From Thioalkalivibrio sp. (GTDB lineage Bacteria; Pseudomonadota; Gammaproteobacteria; SpSt-1174): 37,688 nucleotides of DNA. The DNA lies in assembly GCA_011046015.1 (NCBI GenBank), contig DSBO01000048.1:1-37688 (forward strand), in the 5' to 3' direction. The notes under the pieces are model-generated. The model had not been told where the DNA came from and did no database searches. It saw only the letters and a program-made list of their open reading frames with translations. Shown here in pieces: positions 9,289 to 17,978 of this stretch. Each line of letters begins with the position of its first letter. Position 1 is the stretch's first letter. The translations under genes and the position numbers were made by a program.

Positions 9289-10347
9289 TCATTCCCCGGG
9301 GATCGTGAAGCATACAGTATACGTATCTTCACTCTGCTCGATGTGCAACTCGCTTTGCTCGCCATAGGCGAGTGCGAGGCGCTGGCGGATGTTGTCCTGC
9401 GCCATGTGGTTGCCCTGGCTCCGGCGTGTTTCCTGGCCCAGCGGGTTGCTGACCAGCACGCGCAGGCCCTGCGGCGCGCCCTCGATACGGATCTGCACGA
9501 TACCGCCCTGCGTGAGCGGTTCGATGCCGTGATAGATGGCGTTCTCCACCAGAGGCTGGATCACCAGCGCGGGCACGGTGATGCCGCGCGGTAGATGCTC
9601 GTCGATGTGCCACTCGATGGTGAGCCGTTCATCCAGCCGCAGTTGTTCGATGGCGAGATAGCGGCGGGTGATCTCGATCTCCTCGTCCAGCCCGATGCGT
9701 TCGCGCTTGTCCAGTGTGGCGCGGAACATGTCGGCCAGGTCGTGCACTGCCTCCTCAGCCTGGTCCGGGTGAGTGCGGGTGAGACTGGCAATGGTGTTCA
9801 TGCTGTTGAACAGGAAATGCGGCCGGATCCGCGCCGTGAGTGCCTGCACCCGCGCGCGGGCCTCAGCCTCGACGTTCTGCGCCCACTGGTGATGCACGTA
9901 GAAGTAGCGGAAGACGATGGTGGCGACAATCGTGGTGATGGCGAGATTGCGCAGCACGAACAGGGTCGGGGAGAGCTCGGAGCTCACGGCCTGCGCGCCG
10001 GCGTAGCGCTCGATGGCCAGCGTGAGCAGGGAGACGCCCAGCGCCATGCCGAGCGTGGTGCCGTAGCCTACCATGGCGGCCACGCGCGGGTCGGGTAGTG
10101 GCCGGTAGCGCCGGATCACGCACAGGGCGCCCGCCGAGCCCAGCGCCACCCACTGCACGAACAGGCTGATCAGCCCCAGGTCGGTCCACAGGTTGCCGGT
10201 ATGGGTGGCCGAGACCAGCGCCAGCATGCAGGCCAGCAGCTCGGCGATGAGCACGACCAGGAATACCGCGCGTGCGGTGCAGAAGTTTGGCAGGAAGCAG
10301 TCGCGCGACTCGGTAGCCACATCGCGACCGGGGGTGGTGGTTCGCAT
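9289..10347 (-). CDS. algZ: LytS/AlgZ-type sensor histidine kinase
   Basis: 352 aa from the ATG at 10347. Four or more membrane segments fill residues about 24-150 with no large periplasmic domain. A His_kinase (LytS/YehU type) domain follows with RIRPHFLFNSMNTIASL; H177 is the likely phosphorylation site. The ATPase region shows PALVIQPLVENAIYHGI (N box). The open frame continues upstream antisense to argH but has no coding character there. Partner of the response regulator 4 bp downstream. The gene is divergent from argH across an 87-bp gap, as in Pseudomonas. The signal sensed is not evident. Confidence 0.9.
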   Translation of the reverse strand: MRTTTPGRDVATESRDCFLPNFCTARAVFLVVLIAELLACMLALVSATHTGNLWTDLGLISLFVQWVALGSAGALCVIRRYRPLPDPRVAAMVGYGTTLGMALGVSLLTLAIERYAGAQAVSSELSPTLFVLRNLAITTIVATIVFRYFYVHHQWAQNVEAEARARVQALTARIRPHFLFNSMNTIASLTRTHPDQAEEAVHDLADMFRATLDKRERIGLDEEIEITRRYLAIEQLRLDERLTIEWHIDEHLPRGITVPALVIQPLVENAIYHGIEPLTQGGIVQIRIEGAPQGLRVLVSNPLGQETRRSQGNHMAQDNIRQRLALAYGEQSELHIEQSEDTYTVCFTIPGE

Positions 10348-10394
10348 GGACCAAGTGTTGCCGCTGGAGCGCCTCAAGGCAAGCGGCGCGATGG

Positions 10395-10400
10395 TATACT
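10395..10400 (+). promoter_or_regulatory. Possible -10 element for argH
   Basis: TATACT lies about 35 bp upstream of the argH ATG in the argH/algZ divergent gap. The same 11 bases (TATACTGCGCC) recur upstream of lptM. No good -35 hexamer is seen at 16-18 bp, so this is a weak call. Confidence 0.35.
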
Positions 10401-10434
10401 GCGCCACTTCAAGACCAGCCAGTGATGACACGCC

Positions 10435-11826
10435 ATGACCGATCAGCAACAGGACGACAAACTCTGGGGTGGCCGCTTCACCGAGGCGACCGATGCCTTC
10501 GTCGAGGCCTTTACCGCCTCGGTGGACTTTGACCGTCGGCTCTACCGCCACGACATCGAGGGCTCCAGGGCCCACGCGCGCATGCTCGCGAAGGTCGGGG
10601 TGCTCACCGAGGCGGAGTGCGCGGCGATCCTCGAGGGGCTGGACGAGGTGCTGCACGACATCGAGCGCGGCGACTTCGCCTGGTCGGTATCGCTCGAGGA
10701 CGTGCACATGAACATCGAGGCACGCCTCACCGACCGCATCGGCGTGGCCGGCAAGAAGCTGCACACCGGGCGCTCGCGCAACGACCAGGTCGCCACCGAC
10801 ATCCGCCTGTACCTGCGCGACGAAATCGACTTCCTGCTCGGCGAGATCCGTCGCGCCCAGCACGCGCTGCTCGACCTGGCCGAGCGCGAGGCGGACACCA
10901 TCCTCCCGGGATTCACCCACCTGCAGGTGGCGATGCCGGTTACCTTCGGCCACCACATGCTGGCCTGGTTCGAGATGCTGGATCGCGACTTCGACCGCCT
11001 GGCCGACTGCCGCAAGCGCGTGAACGTGATGCCGCTGGGTGCAGCGGCCCTGGCGGGCACCACCTATCCCATCGACCGCGACTACACGGCCGACCTGCTC
11101 GGCTTTGCGCGTCCGGCAAACAATTCGCTGGATGCCGTCTCCGATCGTGACTTCGCCATCGAATTCTGCGCCGCCGGCGCGCTGATCATGACGCACCTGT
11201 CGCGCTTCGCCGAGGAGCTGGTCCTCTGGGCCTCCGCGCAGTTCGATTTCGTCGACCTGCCGGATCGTTTCTGCACCGGCTCATCCATCATGCCGCAGAA
11301 GAAGAACCCGGACGTCCCCGAGCTGCTGCGCGGCAAGAGCGGGCGCACCAACGGCAACCTCATCAGCCTGCTCACGCTGATGAAGGGCCAGCCGCTGGCC
11401 TACAACAAGGACAACCAGGAAGACAAGGAGCCGCTGTTCGACACAGTCGACACGCTCAGGGGCAGCCTGCGTGCCTTCGCCGACATGGTTCCGCACCTCA
11501 AGGTGAAGGCCGAGCGCATGCGTGCTGCCGCCCGCCAGGGCTACTCCACCGCGACCGATCTGGCGGACTACCTGGTGCGCAAGGGCGTGGCCTTCCGCGA
11601 CGCCCACGAGATCGTCGGCAAGTCCGTGCGCTACGGCATCGAGCAGGGTCGCGACCTGGCCGACCTCGCGCTGGACGAACTGCGGCAGTTCTCGGATGCC
11701 ATTGAAGATGACGTGTTCGAGGTGCTCACGCTGGAAGGCTCGGTGGCCGCGCGCAACCACCTCGGCGGTACCGCGCCCGAGCAGGTGCGCAAGCAGGTTC
11801 AAGGCGCGAGGGGGCGGTTGGGGTAG
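10435..11826 (+). CDS. argH: Argininosuccinate lyase
   Basis: 463 aa, the usual length. It cleaves argininosuccinate to arginine and fumarate, the last step of arginine synthesis, in the cytoplasm as a homotetramer. The fumarase/aspartase-superfamily signature [12 protein letters not shown] is at residues 282-293, with the catalytic serine in the GSS loop. Other conserved segments are [20 protein letters not shown] and [10 protein letters not shown]. It stands alone on its strand, divergent from the algZ-like gene as in Pseudomonas. Downstream there is an imperfect inverted repeat rather than a standard terminator. Confidence 0.98.
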   Translation: MTDQQQDDKLWGGRFTEATDAFVEAFTASVDFDRRLYRHDIEGSRAHARMLAKVGVLTEAECAAILEGLDEVLHDIERGDFAWSVSLEDVHMNIEARLTDRIGVAGKKLHTGRSRNDQVATDIRLYLRDEIDFLLGEIRRAQHALLDLAEREADTILPGFTHLQVAMPVTFGHHMLAWFEMLDRDFDRLADCRKRVNVMPLGAAALAGTTYPIDRDYTADLLGFARPANNSLDAVSDRDFAIEFCAAGALIMTHLSRFAEELVLWASAQFDFVDLPDRFCTGSSIMPQKKNPDVPELLRGKSGRTNGNLISLLTLMKGQPLAYNKDNQEDKEPLFDTVDTLRGSLRAFADMVPHLKVKAERMRAAARQGYSTATDLADYLVRKGVAFRDAHEIVGKSVRYGIEQGRDLADLALDELRQFSDAIEDDVFEVLTLEGSVAARNHLGGTAPEQVRKQVQGARGRLG

Positions 11827-11847
11827 TAAGTGGCAGGGACGGTGTTT

Positions 11848-11975
11848 GCCACCGAGGGCACAGAGATCACAGAGTTTCAGGCTGCACGCTTTAAGCAGGG
11901 GTGACGGAATTCACGACTGTCATCGCCTGTCACGACACCGCTTTATCCCTCTGTGTACTCTCTGCCCTCTGTGGC
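11848..11975. repeat. Imperfect 27-bp inverted repeat flanking 74 bp (MITE- or REP-like)
   Basis: Left arm 11848-11874 (begins GCCACCGAGGGCACAGAG) and right arm 11949-11975, whose reverse complement begins GCCACAGAGGGCAGAGAG. The arms match at 23 of 27 positions by hand alignment. The 74-bp interior codes for nothing I can recognise. The purine-rich GAGGGCACAGAG repeat type is dispersed in many proteobacterial genomes. The next stop codon (minus strand, 11984) lies 9 bp beyond the right arm. Confidence 0.65.
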
Positions 11976-11983
11976 TAGCTAAC

Positions 11984-12361
11984 CTAGCGCCGCCCCATGT
12001 AGGCCCGCTGGTCGGGCGCCACCAGCAAGGCCTCCGGGACGTGCAGCTTGATCACGGCGGGCAGCTCGAGCGTGATGCCGGGCACGGGGCGCACCGTGAC
12101 CCAGAGGGTGTTGAGCCTGAGGTTCATGTCGGCGAATACCACCACCTTGCCGTAGCGTTCCAGCACACGCTGGATGTGGCCGAGCTTGGTGCGGATGACG
12201 TCGGCCGGCTGGCGGCTGAGCCTGGGGATGATCATGAGAAAGTCACTCAGGGGCCGGCCGCTCTCGTCGCGCCCCGGGGCGCGCTTCCACAGGGGTTCGC
12301 AGGGTTCCAGTCCGATGCTGTGGCGCAGGGCCCGGGTGTCGTCGATCTGTAAGCCATTCAT
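11984..12361 (-). CDS. Conserved-looking hypothetical protein, 125 aa
   Basis: Starts at ATG 12361 (MNGLQIDDTRALRHSIG). No signal peptide or membrane segment. It has mixed alpha/beta character with several hydrophobic strands (KVVVFADMNLRLNTLWVTVRP, ITLELPAVIKLHVPEALLVAP), which suggests a compact folded protein. I do not recognise the family. Codon use resembles its neighbours. It lies 42 bp downstream of the esterase gene on the same strand and may be co-transcribed with it. Confidence 0.65.
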   Translation of the reverse strand: MNGLQIDDTRALRHSIGLEPCEPLWKRAPGRDESGRPLSDFLMIIPRLSRQPADVIRTKLGHIQRVLERYGKVVVFADMNLRLNTLWVTVRPVPGITLELPAVIKLHVPEALLVAPDQRAYMGRR

Positions 12362-12403
12362 GAATCGAGCATAGCCTGCGGCGGCCGTTTTGCCAGTGGC
12401 CGC

Positions 12404-13072
12404 CTAGCCGAGCCGTGCCCGCAGCCAGTGGGAGACGGCCGCGATCTCCTCGGCGCAGACGCTGTGCCCCATCGGGTAGTCGTGCGCCTCCAGCGCAAAT
12501 CCCCTGTCCTTCAGCCAGTTGCGCGCCTGGTGCCCGATGCTGATGGGGATGATCTCGTCGTGATGGCCATGTGCCATGAACACGGGCAGGCCGCGACTGG
12601 CAAGGCCCATGCGCGCCTCCAGCTCCTCGGCCAGGGGCAGATAGGTCGAAAGTGCCAGCACGCCGCCGAGCCGTTCCCGATAGCCGATGCCTGCGTGCAG
12701 CGCGATCACTCCGCCCTGCGAGAAGCCCGCCACGATGATACGTTCGGCCTGAATACCCCCCTCGCGCTGTGCGTCGATGAGGGCGGTCACGCGCTCCGTG
12801 GAGGCGCGGATGTGCTCCGCGTTTTCTCCCAGTCCGAAGTCCAGGCTCTCGAAGTCATACCAGGCGCGCATGGCCAGACCGCCGTTGATGGTCACCGGCA
12901 TGACGGGGGCATGGGGGAACAGGAAGCGGACGGACAGGTCGGGCGGCAGGTCGAGCTCGGGCACGATGGGTTCGAAGTCGTGGCCGTCCGCACCCAGCCC
13001 ATGCAGCCAGACGATACAGGCGGTCGGCTGTGTGCCGGTGTCGACGGTGAGAAATTCGAGTGATTCGGTCAT
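12404..13072 (-). CDS. Alpha/beta-hydrolase carboxylesterase (phospholipase/carboxylesterase family)
   Basis: 222 aa, cytoplasmic, no signal peptide. The nucleophile elbow GFSQGG (around residue 117) supplies the catalytic serine. The oxyanion-hole region is CIVWLHGLGADGHDFEP. The catalytic Asp and His are probably in MAHGHHDEIIPI and YPMGHSVCAEEI. This is the Pseudomonas carboxylesterase II / acyl-protein thioesterase-like family, which hydrolyses short-chain esters; the physiological substrate is unknown. It lies downstream of, and on the same strand as, soxYZ, but a terminator separates them. Confidence 0.93.
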   Translation of the reverse strand: MTESLEFLTVDTGTQPTACIVWLHGLGADGHDFEPIVPELDLPPDLSVRFLFPHAPVMPVTINGGLAMRAWYDFESLDFGLGENAEHIRASTERVTALIDAQREGGIQAERIIVAGFSQGGVIALHAGIGYRERLGGVLALSTYLPLAEELEARMGLASRGLPVFMAHGHHDEIIPISIGHQARNWLKDRGFALEAHDYPMGHSVCAEEIAAVSHWLRARLG

Positions 13073-13141
13073 GGCGGAAGCACGGAGATGACGAGATATC
13101 CAGCTTACCGCGTTCCCGGAACGGGATGATAGGAGGTGGGT

Positions 13142-13169
13142 AAAAAAGGGAAAGCGCGTCCGTGCGCTT
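13142..13169 (-). terminator. Rho-independent terminator after soxZ
   Basis: On the minus strand the stem AAGCGC / GCGCTT (13152-13157 with 13164-13169, 6-nt loop) is followed by a T-rich run ending in six T (six A on the plus strand, 13142-13147). It lies about 125 bp past the soxZ stop and before the esterase gene. Confidence 0.7.
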
Positions 13170-13170
13170 C

Positions 13171-13283
13171 AAGTCACTGCCAAAGGAAACTCGCTGAAAC
13201 GGTGTGCATCCACAGACTCGGAAACGTTCCGGGGCGAGACTTTCAATATGGGGTTTCCCTGCCCCCAAGCCACTGCCAAAGGA
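13171..13283. repeat. Two copies of a 17-bp direct repeat in the soxZ 3' region
   Basis: AAGTCACTGCCAAAGGA at 13171-13187 and AAGCCACTGCCAAAGGA at 13267-13283 differ at one base and are 96 bp apart. Both lie in the transcribed tail between the soxZ stop and its terminator. Function unknown. Nothing else with coding character is seen in 13073-13295. Confidence 0.6.
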
Positions 13284-13295
13284 TTCTTTGCGTAA

Positions 13296-13607
13296 TCAGG
13301 AAACCTTGGTTTCCACGGAATCGGTGTTGCCCTCGTTGTCGGTCCAGCTGATCTTCAGCGTATCGCCGGCCTTGGCACCGGAAAACTTGAACGACAGGTA
13401 GGGGTTCTTGGAGATGGCCGGGCCCCACAGGGCGGTGAGCACGTTGTTGCCGTTGTGCTCGGCATTCACTTCCTGGATGAAGTGGGCCGGGATCATCTTG
13501 CCGGTCTTGCTGTCTTTGCGCTGACCGGTTTCCATCGGGTGGCTGATCAGGCACTTCACGGTGGTGGACTCACCGGCGGCCTGCGCACGAACTTTAATCG
13601 AAGACAT
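13296..13607 (-). CDS. soxZ: Thiosulfate oxidation carrier complex protein SoxZ
   Basis: 103 aa, standard length, no signal sequence; the family is exported as a complex with the Tat substrate SoxY. The all-beta SoxZ fold is shown by IKVRAQAAGESTTVKCLISHPMETG, KMIPAHFIQEV and NPYLSFKFSGAKAGDTLKISWTDNEG. SoxZ supports SoxY, which carries the covalently bound sulfur substrate during periplasmic thiosulfate oxidation. The ATG at 13607 has AGGAG at a good distance and lies 28 bp after soxY. The final codons form a 7-bp dyad (GGAAACC / GGTTTCC), probably by chance. Confidence 0.97.
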   Translation of the reverse strand: MSSIKVRAQAAGESTTVKCLISHPMETGQRKDSKTGKMIPAHFIQEVNAEHNGNNVLTALWGPAISKNPYLSFKFSGAKAGDTLKISWTDNEGNTDSVETKVS

Positions 13608-13635
13608 GTCTGGTACTCCTCTGAATTCTCAGCGA

Positions 13636-14097
13636 TTAACCGCCGCAGCCACCGATGGTGACCTTGACTTCCTTGCGCGAGCTGTACAGCTTGCCATTGG
13701 CCTTGACCATGGCGATCACGTCGGAGGTCTTGCCCATCTTGATGCGCGTGGAGACGAACGGATCGGTGTTGGCGCCGAGCATGTAGCTCGAGGTCAGCGG
13801 ATTACCATTTTCGGCGGCCAGAATGCTGATCGACTCGACACCGGAGATGCCGGTGGAGACGGTCACGGGCACGACGGCGCCGTTCTCGGCGATGTCGGGG
13901 GCCTTGATTTCGATCTCGCCATCGGCGGCCTGGTCACTGCCGGCGATGCCCTTCATGGCAGCGCTGATGGAATCGGCTTCGAAGGCTTCTTTCGGCCAGG
14001 CGGCCAGAACGGCGCGCGGGGCCACGAGACCGGCGGCAACGGCCATACCGACGGTGCCGGCGGCCAGGGTGCCTTTGAGCAGGGTTCTACGCTTCAT
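13636..14097 (-). CDS. soxY: Thiosulfate oxidation carrier protein SoxY
   Basis: 153 aa. The N-terminus is a Tat signal peptide (MKRRTLLKG, then a hydrophobic stretch ending APRAVLA), so the protein is exported folded, probably with SoxZ. The C-terminus is the invariant swinging arm GGCGG; C151 carries thiosulfate and its oxidation intermediates for SoxAX, SoxB and partners. An AGGAG ribosome site precedes the ATG. No soxAX, soxB or soxCD is in the window, an arrangement known from purple sulfur bacteria and other reverse-Dsr sulfur oxidisers whose sox genes are scattered. The promoter region upstream (14147-14261) looks sigma-54/activator dependent. Confidence 0.98.
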   Translation of the reverse strand: MKRRTLLKGTLAAGTVGMAVAAGLVAPRAVLAAWPKEAFEADSISAAMKGIAGSDQAADGEIEIKAPDIAENGAVVPVTVSTGISGVESISILAAENGNPLTSSYMLGANTDPFVSTRIKMGKTSDVIAMVKANGKLYSSRKEVKVTIGGCGG

Positions 14098-14146
14098 TTC
14101 TCAACTCCTCGATCATTGCTACTTTGGTGTAGCTGTAGGATGACTA

Positions 14147-14162
14147 TACAAACACCGTGCCA
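14147..14162 (-). promoter_or_regulatory. Sigma-54 (-24/-12) promoter of soxYZ
   Basis: Minus-strand TGGCAC-GGTGT-TTGTA. It matches the consensus TGGCAC-N5-TTGCW with the exact GG-N10-G spacing; the only departure is T for C at the -12 dinucleotide. The expected transcript start near 14135 would leave a leader of about 38 nt with an AGGAG site before the soxY ATG (14097). An IHF site and a palindrome lie upstream in the expected order. Confidence 0.72.
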
Positions 14163-14180
14163 ACAGAGGCGACCTTGTAA

Positions 14181-14193
14181 AATCAACAGGTTG
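14181..14193 (+). promoter_or_regulatory. IHF-binding site
   Basis: AATCAACAGGTTG is a full match to the consensus WATCAA-N4-TTR, with A-rich sequence just 5' (GTAA). It lies between the -24/-12 element and the upstream palindrome, where a DNA bend would bring a bound activator to sigma-54 polymerase. Confidence 0.65.
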
Positions 14194-14227
14194 TGACCGA
14201 GGCGCGTGGAGATGGCGGCGCGTTGGT

Positions 14228-14261
14228 TGCAAATTGCAACGGGCGCCCGTTGCAATTTGCA
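14228..14261. promoter_or_regulatory. Perfect 34-bp palindrome, probable activator (UAS) site for soxYZ
   Basis: The two 17-bp halves are exact reverse complements. Each end is itself a dyad: TGCAAATTGCA (14228-14238) and TGCAATTTGCA (14251-14261), centres 23 bp apart, joined by ACGGGCGCCCGT. The palindrome centre is about 110 bp upstream of the predicted soxY transcript start. It begins 11 bp after the stop codon of the sigma-54 regulator. As RNA it would also form a strong hairpin, but no T-run follows on either strand. Confidence 0.7.
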
Positions 14262-14272
14262 GGCGGGGTGGC

Positions 14273-15617
<1,345 letters not shown>

Positions 15618-15625
<8 letters not shown>

Positions 15626-17564
15626 TCGATTCTCCCGGGGTCTGCGGCCTGGGCGGCAGCACGATGGAAACGGTCAGGCCGCCGCGCTCGTTGTTGGCAA
15701 GTTTTATCGTACCACCATGGTGCTCGATGATGCCGAGACTCACCGACAGGCCAAGCCCGCTGCCCTTGCCCACCGGCTTGGTAGTGAAGAAGGGATCGAA
15801 CAGCTTGTCGATGATCTCGGGCGCGACGCCCGCGCCCTGGTCGCAGACGCAGATGCGGACCTTCTGTTCCTCGTCCACGCCTGCCTCGATGCGCACCTCG
15901 TCACCCGCGCCGCTCGCCTGTACCGCGTTGAGCAGCAGGTTGATCAGCACCTGCTGCAGTTGATGCGGGTCGCATTCGATGACCAGGTCGGGATCCATCT
16001 CCGACACGAATTCCACCCCCTGGTCGCGGGCCGCCTGGCTCACCAGCTGCAGTGACTGCTCGACCAGCGACTGAACGTGCGTGCGCTCGTAGTGCGGGGG
16101 CACCTGGCGAGAGAAATTGAGGATGCCGCGCACGATGCGTGAGGCGCGGTGAGCCTCGTCGACCAGCGCGCGCAGGTCTTCACGCGTTGCCCTGTCGTCC
16201 GGTGGCAGGGAACGATCGATCAGCTTGGCCAGCGTCAGGATGTTGTGCAGGGGGTTGTTGATCTCGTGCCCGATGCCCGCCGCCATCTCGCCGATGGAGG
16301 CGAGCTTGGCCGACTGCAGCAGCATGGATTCGGCCTGGTCGCGCTCCTCGCGCGCGCGTTCCAGGGTATCCGCCATGTAGTCGAAGGCGACCAGCAGTTC
16401 GTTGATCTCCTGCGTGGAGCGTACCGGCGCCAGCCGGCGGCGACGGCCGCGCGCGTAGTCGCGCAGCTGGCGCGTGAGCTGGGTGATCGGCCGGGCGATG
16501 CGACGCGCGCCGACCTGGGCCAGGACCAGGCTGGCGCCGATCGCGACCACGGCGAACAGCAGCATCCCGGCGCGTATGCGATTGAACGGCGCAGTGATGG
16601 CCGCCATGTCGACGCGTGTGGCGATCACCCAGCTCACCAGCTGGTTGGGGTAGGGGTAGTATTCGGCGTAGTAGACGCGGGTGCGTCCATCCGGCGCGTC
16701 GAAGGCCCCGTAGGGGGCGCTGCGCACGGCCTCCGTCAGGCGTCCGCCGAACTGCCCGTGAAGGTTGTCGGCCGGGGTCTTGGCCGTGCTGAAGAGCCGC
16801 CCGACCGTCTCGTCGTACAGGATCATGCCGTCGCGCTCGGGTACCTCCGGGTTCAGTTCCGCGATCAGCAGCCGCCCGTCGTAGAGTCGCGGCGAGAGTT
16901 CCAGGATCCGGTCGATCTGCACGCCCGTGGCGTTCACCGTGAGATAACCGATGGGCAGCAGCTCCGATTCGCCCGTTAGCGGCACCGCCACATCCAGCAT
17001 GGGCACGTGCCCGGAGTCGCCGTACTCGGTGTGCGAGGGCGGCTGCAGCAGGTAGTTCACCTCGCCCGGGTTCAGCGTCTGCAGCACGTACAGGAATTCG
17101 GGGTCGTCCAGCTCCTCTTCCGCATAGGGGTAGGGATCGAGTCCCATGAACGATGGCGGGGTCTCCTCGCCGTCGCGCACCTTCGCCAGCGTATTCCCGC
17201 GGTAGTCGAGCAGGCGGACGGTGCCCACGTCCTTGAGGATCAGCTGCACCTCGCCGAGAAAACCGGCCAGGTACCGGGTGCGTTGCTGGTGTTCGGCGTG
17301 CTGGTGACCGGTGAGTACGGCCCGCAGGACCGGCAGCACCTGATCCACCGAGGGCGACTGCGCCAGCGCGGCGATGACCTCGCGCTCGAAACTCAGGCGC
17401 CGGTCGAACTCCGCCACCGCGAAACTCAGGTTCGCCTGCAGGCGCTCGTCCACGTCCTTGCGGTGCAGCTGCTCGCTGTAGCCCGTGACCAGCAGCACGA
17501 TGGCCATCAGCGGCACCACGGTGGCCAGCGAGACCCAGAGAAAGATGTTGGTACGAAGGTGCAC
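15618..17564 (-). CDS. Membrane sensor histidine kinase, Cache-like periplasmic domain
   Basis: 648 aa starting at GTG 17564. Membrane segment 1 is at about 8-29. A large periplasmic domain (about 30-325) of double-Cache type follows; it includes VGTVRLLDYRGNTLAKVRDGEE and LPIGYLTVNATGVQIDRILE. Segment 2 is at about 331-351, then HAMP (about 352-405). The HisKA H box AGIGHEINNPL has H433 as phosphoacceptor. The HATPase shows the N box around N546 and glycine boxes DQGAGV (575-580) and GKGSGLGLS (599-607). It is built to sense a small periplasmic ligand and phosphorylate the overlapping sigma-54 regulator. Placement next to soxYZ suggests a sulfur-related ligand such as thiosulfate or a product, but nothing in the sequence proves it. 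Confidence 0.93.
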
Positions 17565-17616
17565 GGCGTATCGGTCAGGTCAACGGCTCGGCGACCACTC
17601 AGGGGATGACACGAGC

Positions 17617-17622
17617 ATTGTA
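17617..17622 (-). promoter_or_regulatory. Possible -10 element of the sensor kinase gene
   Basis: Minus-strand TACAAT in the context GTGTACAATG, 53 bp upstream of the kinase start. The same ten bases occur upstream of hslV. No convincing -35 hexamer was found. Confidence 0.35.
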
Positions 17623-17787
17623 CACGCCTGGCGGCCGTGCTCGCGCCACGGGCCTGCGCTGGCCCGGCGGGACCAAAGGCTCACCGCTCCCGCCGATGAT
17701 CCGTTACCCGGGGCATCTGCCGGCCTCCCTCATGCACAAGCCCCCCGGCGAGGCGAGTCGCGCGTCGCCAAGGCCGATGCATGCGGC

Positions 17788-17793
17788 TATACT
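17788..17793 (+). promoter_or_regulatory. Possible -10 element for lptM-lysA
   Basis: TATACT lies 33 bp upstream of the lptM ATG, in the block TATACTGCGCC also found before argH. The rest of the 17565-17826 gap is GC-rich with no gene visible. The -35 region is poor. Confidence 0.4.
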
Positions 17794-17826
17794 GCGCCCA
17801 ACACGCACACCAACATATCGCTCATC

Positions 17827-17976
17827 ATGTTTCCCTGTCGCGCCCAACTCGCCTTTATCCTGCTCGTGGTACTGCTCGGCTCGCTCGGCATGCTCCAGTC
17901 CTGCGGCCAGACCGGCGACCTGTACCTGCCGACCCCCGAGCCCACTCAGCCCGACAACACCCGCGGAGACGCCTGA
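17827..17976 (+). CDS. lptM: Small lipoprotein LptM (YifL type), LPS translocon assembly factor
   Basis: 49 aa from the ATG at 17827. The signal peptide FILLVVLLGSLGMLQSC ends in a lipobox with Cys26, followed directly by the family signature CGQTGDLYLP and a short Pro/Thr-rich tail. In E. coli this tiny outer-membrane lipoprotein helps mature the LptD/LptE LPS export complex. lysA starts 2 bp after its stop, the same pairing as lppL-lysA in Pseudomonas. Size, lipobox, motif and neighbour all agree. Confidence 0.88.
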   Translation: MFPCRAQLAFILLVVLLGSLGMLQSCGQTGDLYLPTPEPTQPDNTRGDA

Positions 17977-17978
17977 CG

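Noticed and set aside
10348-11196. Upstream extension of the algZ-like frame, antisense to argH
   Set aside because: The open frame continues only because of GC-rich antisense codons of argH; family similarity begins at the ATG at 10347.
13299-13314. GGAAACC-TT-GGTTTCC dyad as a terminator
   Set aside because: It lies inside the last codons of soxZ, has a 2-nt loop and no T-run; a better terminator is at 13142-13169.
14228-14261. The 34-bp palindrome as a rho-independent terminator of the regulator gene
   Set aside because: No T-run follows on the minus strand (ACCAACGCGCC comes next). The nested dyads plus IHF and -24/-12 sites fit a binding site better, although some terminator or attenuator effect cannot be excluded.
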